Source: a bacterium (GTDB lineage: Bacteria; Planctomycetota; Phycisphaerae; Phycisphaerales; SM1A02). From it: a stretch of 47,326 bases of DNA. The notes beneath the pieces are model-generated. The model was not told the DNA's origin. It did not search any database and saw nothing but the letters and a program-made list of their open reading frames with translations. How positions within the stretch are numbered: position 1 is the first letter of the stretch; each line of letters starts with the position of its first letter. The stretch covers positions 1 to 47,326 of the forward strand of contig JAPOKA010000016.1 of the NCBI GenBank assembly GCA_029977865.1, written 5' to 3'. Shown here piece after piece: positions 1-8,559 of the stretch. Made by a program: the position numbers and the translations under genes.

Positions 1-785
1 CCGCTCTGGGAGAGGAACGCACGCGGATTGTCGAAGCTGACCTTGCGGATCGTTTCGGCGAGGTGCCCCCGGCGACGCATCTCTTCGCGGCACTTGGGCA
101 CCGCGAGCGGGTCGCTCGGCCCCCAGTCCCCCGCCGAGTTGATCCAAAGCCGATCCGTCCCGTGCATCTCGAAGATGTCCGCCGCTCGCTGCGGCGTGCA
201 CTTGGTGTCGGGGTAGAGGGTCATGCCCGCCCAGAAGCCCGCCTCGAGCACCTCGCGCACGGTGTGCTCTTCGACATGGTCGATCAGCACGCGACCCGGA
301 TCGAGGCGGCCCTGATTGCGAATCGCGTCGAGAATGAGTCGGGTCCCCTTGCGCTTGTCCTCGAGGTGCGGCGTGTGCACCAGCACCATAAGATCGCGAT
401 CGGCGGCGAGCTGCAGGTGGGCCTCGAGGATCTCGAGTTCGTTGCGGCTGTTCTTGTTGAGGCCGATCTCTCCGATGCCGAGCACGTTGGGCCGGTCGAG
501 AAACCCGGGGATGATCGAGATGACCTCCCGCGCGAAGCCCGGATCCTCGGCTTCCTTGGGATTGATGCAGAGCCAGGTGTGGTGGGCGATGCCGTACTGC
601 GCCGCCCGCTTCGGCTCGGTCTCGGTGAGCACGGTGAAGTAGTCGAAGAAACCCTGCGGGCTCGAGCGGTCGAACCCCGCCCAGAAGGCCGGCTCGGTGA
701 TCGCCACGCAGCCCGCGAGCGCCATGCGCTCGTAGTCGTCGGTGGTGCGGCTCACCATGTGGATGTGGGGATCGATGTAGGTCAT
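1..785 (-). CDS. TatD-like metal-dependent hydrolase, EboB-like (3' end outside window)
   Basis: The N-terminus reads [10 protein letters not shown], the first metal-binding strand of a TIM-barrel amidohydrolase. Further possible ligands are a Glu in GIGEIGL, a His in VLVHTPH, a His in LIDHVEEHT and an Asp in NSAGDWG. This order fits the TatD/amidohydrolase superfamily, and the wording is closest to the TatD-like member of the ebo clusters (EboB), whose substrate is unknown. The ATG at 785 overlaps the stop of the upstream small gene (ATGA), so the two are probably translationally coupled. The C-terminus runs off the left edge in open frame. The superfamily is secure; the EboB assignment is from memory of the family and needs a profile search. 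Confidence 0.75.
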   Translation of the reverse strand, partial: MTYIDPHIHMVSRTTDDYERMALAGCVAITEPAFWAGFDRSSPQGFFDYFTVLTETEPKRAAQYGIAHHTWLCINPKEAEDPGFAREVISIIPGFLDRPNVLGIGEIGLNKNSRNELEILEAHLQLAADRDLMVLVHTPHLEDKRKGTRLILDAIRNQGRLDPGRVLIDHVEEHTVREVLEAGFWAGMTLYPDTKCTPQRAADIFEMHGTDRLWINSAGDWGPSDPLAVPKCREEMRRRGHLAETIRKVSFDNPRAFLSQS

Positions 786-1141
786 CGCGGCGGCCTGCCC
801 TCAGGCTCGCGGGCTGCGAAGCCTTCCCACGCGCCCTTGGCGCCCTTCATGGGAGCCTTCTCGATCGGCTCGCTCGTGGGGTCGCTCAGGAGTTCGAGCA
901 CCCGTCGCGCCCGTTCGGGCTCGCCATCGAGTAGGACCGCGATGGCAGCGCGAAGGCTGCGGAGGCGAAAGTCCTCGCTCGCAGCCGATCCCCCTTCTGG
1001 TCTCGCGCGATCGACGCGATCGAGGAACGCCGCGACATCGAGCACCTTGGCGCGGTGCTCGAGAAAGTACCGCTCGACCACCGAGTCGCGGTCGAGCGGC
1101 AGGATCGGCGGCGAGGCGTTCGACGAGGGGGAAGCAGCCAT
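782..1141 (-). CDS. Small conserved-looking hypothetical protein, 119 aa, coupled to TatD-like hydrolase
   Basis: This is a 119-residue soluble protein with no signal peptide or membrane segment. It is predicted to be mostly helical, with a core around [19 protein letters not shown] and a charged C-terminal tail. I do not recognise a named domain. It overlaps the downstream TatD-like gene by 4 bp (ATGA), so it may be a partner of that hydrolase, as small EboA-type proteins precede EboB in ebo clusters. A TAGACT box lies 7 nt upstream of the ATG, so the transcript may be leaderless. High G/C at third codon positions supports real coding. Confidence 0.6.
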   Translation of the reverse strand: MAASPSSNASPPILPLDRDSVVERYFLEHRAKVLDVAAFLDRVDRARPEGGSAASEDFRLRSLRAAIAVLLDGEPERARRVLELLSDPTSEPIEKAPMKGAKGAWEGFAAREPEGRPPR

Positions 1142-1148
1142 GGGGCGG

Positions 1149-1154
1149 AGTCTA
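1149..1154 (-). promoter_or_regulatory. Candidate -10 box (TAGACT) for a leaderless transcript
   Basis: On the minus strand TAGACT is followed by 7 nt (CCGCCCC) and then the ATG of the 119-aa gene, placing the expected transcription start at or next to the start codon. The same geometry recurs at several other genes in the window. There is no convincing -35 box. Confidence 0.35.
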
Positions 1155-1160
1155 CGACGA

Positions 1161-2999
1161 TCACTCCTCGGCCTGCCGTCGAATCCGAACCGCTCCGGGC
1201 TTGCCCCAGAACTCGATCCGAACCGACTGCGGATCGTCTCCGGGATTCAGCACCTCCAGAAACCAGGGGCCGGGCTCGTCGCTGCTTGCGGAGACCACCG
1301 CGAACGCCTCACCGCGTTCGTCGGCGTCGATCGGGTGACCGCTGCGATCGGAGAGTCGAAGATCGATGTCGGTGGTGTCGTCGCTCGGTGTGGCGATGGC
1401 GTAGACCGCGACCGGTGAGCCGGATCGCTCGAGCGTGAAGGCGATGGTCGGACTCGCCTCTGCGATCGAGAAGGGCGCGACCTCGATCGAGGTCGACTCG
1501 ATCCGGCGATAGCCCGCCAATTCGAGCAGGCCTCGCAACGCCGCGCTGTCGAGCCCATCGAGCTCGAATCGAGCGTCTCTGCACGCGCTCGGCAGCGAGA
1601 ACCACTCCGCGTGCGCAGCCTCGGCGGCGCGGGCGAGGCGATCGAGCGCTCGCGCGACGGCGAGGTCCTCCGGCAGGCCCTCGTCGCTCAAGAGTCCGAG
1701 CAGGATCTCGGCCTCGTCGAGCCGGCAGGAGAGCAGGTCGATCGCGGCGTAGCCCGCGATCACCGCGGCGCGATCAACGCTCCGCTCCTCGAAGGGCGGA
1801 CACGACGCGTACTCGCAGACCCGATCGCAGCCGCGGCGGGTCTCCTCCATCAGCATCCGAAGCCGATTCGCCATCACCGAGAGCATCCGCGCCGAATCCT
1901 GCGGGTCGTTGCCTTCGGGCGCTGGACCGAAGTCGAAGGCAGCTTCGCAAGCCCAGGCCGGATCGTGCCCACGCCCGTCGCGCCACATCTGATACGCCTC
2001 GAGTTCGTCCGCGGGATCCTGCCGCCAGGCGAGCACCACGGCTCGCTCGGACAGTGCGCGAGCCACCAGCACGGTGGCCTCCTCGGCGCGGCCGAACTCG
2101 GCCGCGGTCGATGGCTGCGGCATCGGGCCGATCGCCGCGAGCAGCGCCGTGACCGACTCGTGGAGCCGGTCGATCGTGGATGCTTCGCCTGCGAGTTCGA
2201 CGACTTCGCGCTGCCGCGCCGCGACCTGAGCCTCGAAGCCCTCCGCGGACTCGATCGCACGGATCCGAGCCTCGAGCGTGCGGGGCTTTGGGAGCGCCGA
2301 GACCCCGCCCGCTGGCACCAGGGCCTCGACGTGTCGAAGCGGAATCGCATACGCCCAGTTGAAGTTGCTCGCTTCGCCGTCGTCGTAGACCGCGTTCACC
2401 ACGCCCACGAGCCTGCCCGCAAGATCGGTCACCGGTCCGCCTGAACCGCCCGAGCCCATCGCGGCATCGAGGAAGTAGTAGACATGGCCGTCTGAGAAGT
2501 CGTACTGATGCGCCGAGACGATGCCCCGCGCAAGCGTCGGTGCCATCTCCCCGGGAAATCCGTGCACGAGCACCTCGGTGCCCCGCGGAAGCAGCTTCGG
2601 CGAGGGCCTCGCCTCGAGGGCTGCCGCACCGGGGCTTGGCTCCGTCCAGTCGAGAATCGCCAGATCGATCTCCGGATGCACCAGGCGCAACACCGCGGGT
2701 GCTGCAGGCGCGAGCACCGCAGCTCCTTCGGCGTCCTCGGCGATCGTGCGGATCACGACTTCGCCGCCAAGCGGGACCTCGCTCACCACGTGCGCCGCGG
2801 TCACGATGGTGCGGGAATCCCGGAACAGGAATCCGGTGCCGTATCCGTCGGGAACCTCGAGATGCACCAGCCCGTGATCGACGATCGCGGCGGTCGAGGC
2901 GAGGTCGCGGGACGCCGGAACGGCCTGAGCCCCCGGCGTTGCCGCGCATTCGAAAGCACTGGCGGTGGCGAGCACCGCCGCAAGGACTGCCGGGATCAC
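1161..2999 (-). CDS. Secreted trypsin-like serine protease (S1 family)
   Basis: This 612-aa protein begins with a signal peptide (hydrophobic run MIPAVLAAVLATASA). The catalytic triad is visible: His in TAAHVVSE, Asp in HPEIDLAILDW and Ser in GSGGSGGPV, as in trypsin-like/DegP-type S1 proteases. No PDZ domain is evident after the protease unit. The middle is a long helical stretch with clustered cysteines (DRVCEYASCPPF). The C-terminal part is beta-rich (residues about 500-612) and resembles a secreted accessory domain. The start is a GTG with a purine-rich stretch (GGAAAGG) upstream. It is likely an envelope or extracellular protease; the substrate is unknown. Its stop lies 20 bp upstream of the next gene. 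Confidence 0.8.
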   Translation of the reverse strand: MIPAVLAAVLATASAFECAATPGAQAVPASRDLASTAAIVDHGLVHLEVPDGYGTGFLFRDSRTIVTAAHVVSEVPLGGEVVIRTIAEDAEGAAVLAPAAPAVLRLVHPEIDLAILDWTEPSPGAAALEARPSPKLLPRGTEVLVHGFPGEMAPTLARGIVSAHQYDFSDGHVYYFLDAAMGSGGSGGPVTDLAGRLVGVVNAVYDDGEASNFNWAYAIPLRHVEALVPAGGVSALPKPRTLEARIRAIESAEGFEAQVAARQREVVELAGEASTIDRLHESVTALLAAIGPMPQPSTAAEFGRAEEATVLVARALSERAVVLAWRQDPADELEAYQMWRDGRGHDPAWACEAAFDFGPAPEGNDPQDSARMLSVMANRLRMLMEETRRGCDRVCEYASCPPFEERSVDRAAVIAGYAAIDLLSCRLDEAEILLGLLSDEGLPEDLAVARALDRLARAAEAAHAEWFSLPSACRDARFELDGLDSAALRGLLELAGYRRIESTSIEVAPFSIAEASPTIAFTLERSGSPVAVYAIATPSDDTTDIDLRLSDRSGHPIDADERGEAFAVVSASSDEPGPWFLEVLNPGDDPQSVRIEFWGKPGAVRIRRQAEE

Positions 3000-3029
3000 G
3001 GGGCCTTTCCGCTCGCCCTCAAGGCGAAC

Positions 3030-4025
3030 TTAGCGGGTGAGGGGAGGGTTGTAGCCCTCCGGAAGAAACACCTCGACGCCATCCTCGGGAATCGCGTCTT
3101 CGCGGTCGATCGACCACAGCACCATCGCCGCCGCAATCTTCCAGAGCACCGGTTCCTCGAAGTCTGACGGGTGTCCGAGCGTCGTCACCGCCACCCGCTG
3201 CCGGCGCCGCTCGCCGGCGGGATCGGATTGCGATGGAGCCGTCGTGTCGTTCGGCGCCGATGCCTCCGGCACCGGCAGCTCGCGGGTCCACAGCAAGGGC
3301 TGCCGCTGCGGCGCGGAGGGGTTCGCGCTGTTCACCGACTCGCCCCACAGCAGCACCGTGCAATCGGGAGGAAGCGGTTCGACGTGGTAGAGCCAGCCTC
3401 GCACCACCAGCCCCTCGGCCGGAATCTCGACTCCGCGAAGGAGCGGATGGCCAGCCGCCTCGGGAGTGGGCGGCAGCACTCGCGTGCGCGACAGATGTCC
3501 GTGGTGAAACTGCCAGGGGGTCCCGAGGAAACGACGGCCCCATCCGTCGTTCCAGCCGCGAGCGGGATGGTCCGCCGGATACAGGAACGAGTGCGTCGAG
3601 GTGCGAAACCCGACGATCGGTCTCCCCGCCTCGCACGGCGCGAGCATCGCCTCGAGCACCTCCGGCTCGAGTTGCGCGAAGCGCATGTAGACCACGAGGG
3701 CGCTCGCGTACCGCAATGCTTCGAAGTCCTCGAGGCCTGTCTTCGAGTACTCGTTGGGCTTGCCCGTCCTGGGGTCTGCGGCAAGGTGCACGGAGATCCT
3801 CGCGACGCCGGTCCGCTCGACCATCCGCGCAAGCAGCGGCATGGTGATCTCGCTTCGATACTCGTCGTCGGCTGCGATGAAGGCGACATGCGGTCGCAGC
3901 CGTGCAGGGGGCGGTGCCGCGGCCTCGCGCTCCGGAGGCGGATCACCGAGCGCGACGCCTCTCGCAAGCGCCAGCGTCACGATGCCGGTGCCGAAGAGAC
4001 CCAACCCGATCGAAGTCCATGCCAT
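3030..4025 (-). CDS. ThuA-domain (trehalose-utilisation-like) exported protein
   Basis: This 331-aa protein has an N-terminal hydrophobic segment (GLGLFGTGIVTLALA) that acts as signal peptide or anchor. Next comes a glutamine-amidotransferase-like Rossmann fold of the ThuA type: VAFIAADDEYRSE near residue 50, a middle strand ALVVYMRFAQLE, GRPIVGFRTSTHSF, and HPLLRGVEIP. The family is very common in planctomycetes and its biochemical function is mostly unresolved; some members act in disaccharide metabolism. A GAGGA ribosome site lies before the ATG. The next gene downstream is the trypsin-like protease, separated by 30 bp, so the two may be co-transcribed. Confidence 0.8.
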   Translation of the reverse strand: MAWTSIGLGLFGTGIVTLALARGVALGDPPPEREAAAPPPARLRPHVAFIAADDEYRSEITMPLLARMVERTGVARISVHLAADPRTGKPNEYSKTGLEDFEALRYASALVVYMRFAQLEPEVLEAMLAPCEAGRPIVGFRTSTHSFLYPADHPARGWNDGWGRRFLGTPWQFHHGHLSRTRVLPPTPEAAGHPLLRGVEIPAEGLVVRGWLYHVEPLPPDCTVLLWGESVNSANPSAPQRQPLLWTRELPVPEASAPNDTTAPSQSDPAGERRRQRVAVTTLGHPSDFEEPVLWKIAAAMVLWSIDREDAIPEDGVEVFLPEGYNPPLTR

Positions 4026-4129
4026 GGTCGATCCTCGGGGAGTTCGCGTGCGACTCTAGCGATTGACCGGTTTTCCGATCGGGTCGGCCGTGCGGGGCAT
4101 GGGCGGTGCGGTCAGCACGGATCGCCATG

Positions 4130-4171
4130 CCAAGCAACAAGAACGCCGCCGGCATTGAATGCCGGCGGCGT
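4130..4171 (-). terminator. Intrinsic terminator of the PEP-CTERM gene
   Basis: This is a near-perfect palindrome at 4143-4171: arms of 14 nt (ACGCCGCCGGCATT and its complement) around a single G. It is followed on the minus strand by the T-rich tract TTCTTGTTGCTTG. It sits about 45 bp past the stop of the minus-strand gene at 4217. Confidence 0.85.
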
Positions 4172-4216
4172 CTTCTCGTGCGAAACTGTGATGACCGCAG
4201 GGTGCGGCCCGTCGAC

Positions 4217-4963
4217 TCAGCCGCGACGACGGCGTCCGGTCGAGGCGACTCCAAGGGCGAGGCCGAGGAGCGTGGCCGGTGCCGGCACGTAGGTGACGCG
4301 GAACTGGCCGCTGATGTTGACCTGATCATCGCCAGCGAGACCGAAGGCGAGGACCAGACCGTACGAGGAGAGAATGTCGGTCGGTCCGACGCCGGCATTG
4401 GCGGCGAAGAAGGTGGTCCCGCCCGGAGACGCGGGGATCGAGAACGGCAGCGGCGGACTCACGACCAGCACGCCGTTGCCATCGATCAGACCCGTCATCA
4501 GCGGAGTGTTCCCGTTGTTGGTGAGGTCTCCGCCGGTCGAGCCGCCGAGCTCGAAGAGGTGACCCAACACATCGCCCGAAACCAGGGTGCCCTGATTCCA
4601 CGGGGTGGTGATGCCGGTGGTGATGCCCAGCGTGTAGTAGTGGAAGGCACCGCTGGTGTTGACGACGGTGATCGAGAAGTTGACCACGTCGGTATCGCCC
4701 TGGCTGCCACCGATTCCCTGACCACCCGGGACGGTCGAGAGGTTGATCTCGTAGCTCAGGCTCGACTGACCGAAGGCGCCGTTACCCATGAAGGTGTAAC
4801 CGCCAGACGAGGTCTGGAAGCCGTAGTCGTTGAACTGGGTGAAGGTCCCGTTCGTCGAATCCATGTTGACATCGACGTACGAGTCTGCGGTGAACCCGGC
4901 GAGGCAGGTTGTTGCCGAGGCGACCGCCAGAGCGGAGGCAGTCAGGAGGGAACGGGTACGCAC
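4217..4963 (-). CDS. Exported protein with PEP-CTERM-like sorting tail
   Basis: This is a 248-aa protein read from a GTG start (VRTRSLLTASALAVASA), chosen because it begins a clean signal peptide and is preceded by a purine-rich ribosome site (AGGGAGAAAGAGA). The mature part is Gly/Thr/Ser-rich and beta-strand-like, without cysteines. The C-terminus has the PEP-CTERM layout: a VPAPATLLG motif, a hydrophobic stretch (LLGLALGVAS) and a basic end (GRRRRG). PEP-CTERM proteins are processed by an exosortase and associated with extracellular polymer or the cell surface. No exosortase gene is in the window. A longer reading from 5140 is open but lacks signal-peptide logic. Confidence 0.75.
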   Translation of the reverse strand: MRTRSLLTASALAVASATTCLAGFTADSYVDVNMDSTNGTFTQFNDYGFQTSSGGYTFMGNGAFGQSSLSYEINLSTVPGGQGIGGSQGDTDVVNFSITVVNTSGAFHYYTLGITTGITTPWNQGTLVSGDVLGHLFELGGSTGGDLTNNGNTPLMTGLIDGNGVLVVSPPLPFSIPASPGGTTFFAANAGVGPTDILSSYGLVLAFGLAGDDQVNISGQFRVTYVPAPATLLGLALGVASTGRRRRG

Positions 4964-5459
4964 GAGAGACTCTCTTTCTCCCTGCACTTCCCTCCCAATT
5001 GACGCCAAAGTCTGCGCCCGATCCGACCCCTGTCCAGCGATTCGTTGAGATTGGGCTGCATTTTTCCGGAGCCTTGCAGCCCGCACGGCCCCTCCCGACC
5101 GGCAGAGGGCTCGACGCAAGGGAGGTCCCCAGGCCCGCAAGTCCCCGAAAACAAGGGGTTTCTGAGGATTCAGCGGGGTCGCTTGACCGGCATTGCGAGG
5201 GTGGCCAGGGGTCGGTTCTCGTCGGAGCCTGAGGGGGCCTTCGGGGTGGAATCCCTACCCGGAGGACCTCGGCTCGGAGGCCCCTCCCACCGGCAGGAGG
5301 CCGAATCGGGCAGTCGATTGGCATCCGGAAGGGCCTCGCAAAGCACGCGACTTTCGCAGCGTTGAGAGCCGCCCCGTCGCCTGCTCGTGATGTTCACCTC
5401 GCCCTTCTCGCGGGACCAGGGGCGCTTCTCCCAACCCCCGACTTCGGCCGCTTCGCCGT
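4964..5459. other. Non-coding interval between PEP-CTERM gene and GNAT gene
   Basis: No gene is supported here. It holds an 8-bp stem hairpin at 5053-5082 (GGGCTGCA / TGCAGCCC) in the probable leader of the minus-strand PEP-CTERM gene. It also holds two imperfect copies of a 24-nt GC-rich block (GGCCCCTCCC-ACCGGCAG) at 5087-5110 and 5279-5302. Confidence 0.5.
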
Positions 5460-6356
5460 ATGGTCCGGGCCGTGACCAGTCCCGATCACCTCACCTTGCG
5501 ACCGCTTCGCCGCGACGAACTCGACATCCTCGTCGAGTGGGCCGCGGAGGAGGGCTGGAATCCCGGGCGGGACGATGCAGAGGTCTTCTGGGAGGCCGAT
5601 CCTCAAGGTTTCGTCGCAGCCGAAATCGAGCGGAATGGACGAGCAGAGCTGGCCGGGGGCGGTTCGATCGTCCGCTACGGCCGCCGCTACGGCTTCATGG
5701 GCTTCTTCATCGTCCGCCGTGATCTGCGGGGCTCTGGCATCGGTACCCGACTCTGGTTCCATCGCCGCGACCTGCTGCGGTCGAGGCTCGATCCCGACGC
5801 TGCGATCGAGATGGACGGAGTGTTCGCCATGCAGGCGTGGTACGCGCGAGGCGGCTTTGCCTTCCAGCACCGCGACCTTCGCTTTGAAGGGCTCGCATCC
5901 GCCGACGGAGCCACGGCCGTCGAGGGCGACCTCGTCGACCTGCAGCGACTCCCCTTTGAGCAGGTCACGGCCTTCGATCGGCAACACTTCCCGGCGGACC
6001 GACCGTCATTCCTCTCCCGTTGGATCGCTCGTCCGGGAGGCCATTCCCTCGGTTGGACTCGGTCGGGCATCCTCGTGGGAATGGCCGTCTCCCGGCCCTG
6101 CCGCCGCGGTCACAAGGTCGGACCACTCCTTGCCTTCGACGGCGAAATCGCCGCGTCGCTGTTGAACGAGCTCGGACGCCGCCTTGCGGGCGAGCCGATC
6201 CAGCTCGACGTGCCAGAGGCGAATCGCGCGGCAGTCGAACTTGCCAAGCGTCGCGGGATGCGCGAGGTCTTCGGCTGCGCCAAGATGACCTTCGGGCCGC
6301 CCCCGCAGCTCCCGTGGGCGCGGATCTTCGGCGTCACCACCTTCGAGCTCGGCTAG
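5460..6356 (+). CDS. GNAT-family N-acetyltransferase with two tandem GNAT-like halves
   Basis: This is a 298-aa soluble protein. Residues 8-140 form a GNAT domain: [12 protein letters not shown] at the first strand, [21 protein letters not shown] as motif A (acetyl-CoA loop RGSGIG), then a substrate-side Met/Ala stretch. Residues 160-298 form a second GNAT-like half ([37 protein letters not shown]), as in the YitH-type acetyltransferases with an added C-terminal domain. The acceptor is unknown. The ATG has no strong ribosome site; a start at the nearby internal GTG 5472 is possible. Confidence 0.8.
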   Translation: MVRAVTSPDHLTLRPLRRDELDILVEWAAEEGWNPGRDDAEVFWEADPQGFVAAEIERNGRAELAGGGSIVRYGRRYGFMGFFIVRRDLRGSGIGTRLWFHRRDLLRSRLDPDAAIEMDGVFAMQAWYARGGFAFQHRDLRFEGLASADGATAVEGDLVDLQRLPFEQVTAFDRQHFPADRPSFLSRWIARPGGHSLGWTRSGILVGMAVSRPCRRGHKVGPLLAFDGEIAASLLNELGRRLAGEPIQLDVPEANRAAVELAKRRGMREVFGCAKMTFGPPPQLPWARIFGVTTFELG

Positions 6357-6371
6357 CGATCCGCGCGAGAC

Positions 6372-7382
<1,011 letters not shown>

Positions 7383-7404
7383 GGGTCTCCTCCGAAGGCC
7401 CGGC

Positions 7405-7410
7405 ACCCTA
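7405..7410 (-). promoter_or_regulatory. Candidate -10 box (TAGGGT) of the MoxR gene
   Basis: TAGGGT on the minus strand lies about 22 nt before the GTG start and would give a leader of about 15 nt carrying the GGAGGAG ribosome site. It has no clear -35. Confidence 0.25.
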
Positions 7411-7440
7411 GCACGACTCCGAGACCGCGGCGACCGCTCC

Positions 7441-7479
7441 GAAAAGACACCGCGGCACCCCTGACGGGATGCCGCGGTG
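7441..7479 (-). terminator. Intrinsic terminator of the second PEP-CTERM gene
   Basis: The stem is CACCGCGGCA (7448-7457) paired with TGCCGCGGTG (7470-7479), with a 12-nt loop. It is followed on the minus strand by TGTCTTTTC. It lies about 24 bp past the stop of the gene at 7503. Confidence 0.8.
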
Positions 7480-7502
7480 AGGAGATTCGCGAGTTCCGAT
7501 GC

Positions 7503-8204
7503 TCAGCGACGCCGACGGCGACCGGCAAGGCCCGCCATGGCGAGCAGCGCCACCGCGCCGGGAGAGGGAACACCCTCGATGAAGATGTTGTCGAGGCGGT
7601 TGGAGCCGCTCTCGCCGCCGGGCGCAACCGCCGCCTGGAAGCGGATCGAGACGGTGGCCTGATCATCGAGTTCGGCGCCGAAGGAGAAGGAGCTCGTGTA
7701 GATGGGGTTGTAGGTGGTCGAGTTCCAGGTGCCGGGTGCGCTGCCACCACCAGACTGGAGCACTTCGTAGCCCACCAACGCCGTGGTCCAAGTGCCACCG
7801 CCATCGAGCGAGTAGAGCAGGTCGAAGAACTGCGGACCGGTCGAGCTGCGGGCCTGATCCCACGAGAGCGAGATCGCGGTGAAGCCGCTCGTCGAAAGGT
7901 CGACCTGGTAGTAGTCGCCGATCGCCCAGCGATTGCTCGAGAACGATCGCGGTGAACCGTTGCCGGCCGGCGAAGTCCAGGTGGTGATCTCGTTGGCGTG
8001 CACGCCGAACAGCGAGGTCGAAGCCGAACCCGCGAGGACACCTTCCTCGGCGGCTCCGTAGACGTAACTCGGCTGCATCGGCACGTCGGTGCCGGTCGGC
8101 AGCGCGGTGTTGATGGTCCAACCGGCGATCACATCGGCGAAGCCGCCGCTCGCAGCCAAGCTCGAGGCGACGGCGGCAACAGCGAGAACGGTCACGCGAA
8201 TCAT
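7503..8204 (-). CDS. Exported protein with PEP-CTERM-like sorting tail
   Basis: This 233-aa protein starts at ATG 8204, where a signal peptide (MIRVTVLAVAAVASSLA) begins and GGAGA precedes it. The mature region (residues 25-210) is rich in Ser, Thr, Gly and aromatic residues and looks like a secreted beta-sandwich. The C-terminus is VPSPGAVALLAMAGLAG followed by RRRRR, a typical PEP-CTERM tail. It probably depends on an exosortase encoded elsewhere. It resembles the protein at 4217 only in export and tail signals, not in the body. Confidence 0.75.
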   Translation of the reverse strand: MIRVTVLAVAAVASSLAASGGFADVIAGWTINTALPTGTDVPMQPSYVYGAAEEGVLAGSASTSLFGVHANEITTWTSPAGNGSPRSFSSNRWAIGDYYQVDLSTSGFTAISLSWDQARSSTGPQFFDLLYSLDGGGTWTTALVGYEVLQSGGGSAPGTWNSTTYNPIYTSSFSFGAELDDQATVSIRFQAAVAPGGESGSNRLDNIFIEGVPSPGAVALLAMAGLAGRRRRR

Positions 8205-8559
8205 CAGTCTCTCCTTCTCAGCAAGGGATGGAAGTCCCGGACGATGGGGGTCCGGGAAGCAGTTTCTGGAGTGTGAGACCAAGATCAGTCGGGTCAAGTC
8301 AAGGCGCCGCCGATTTCACGCTCTTTTTGCAATCTCTGCGTCACCTCGAGGGGACCTGAGCCGGTGACCTGTCGCCACGGTCGGCGGACTTGTGACCCCC
8401 CGCCGCCTTCCCCGCGCGTGGGCGGCGTGCGGGCTGCGCCGAGCCAGCGTCACCGAGTTCCTCACCCACCCTGCCGATGCTGCGAGCCCGCTCCTCGGCA
8501 TCCGGCGCTCGCCACCGAAAACCCCAACCGCGGCACCACTCGACCTGCAGGGTCCGAAC
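8205..8559. other. Interval without a recognisable gene
   Basis: These 355 bp lie between the PEP-CTERM start and the stop of the sigma-like gene. They include a less GC-rich patch near 8315-8340 (CTCTTTTTGCAATCTC) that could hold the PEP-CTERM promoter. No convincing terminator for the sigma-like gene was found. Confidence 0.4.

Noticed and set aside
63-1418. A 451-codon plus-strand open frame at the left end
   Set aside because: It is antisense to the TatD-like gene, the 119-aa gene and part of the protease, with no family signals; GC-rich DNA gives such frames by chance.
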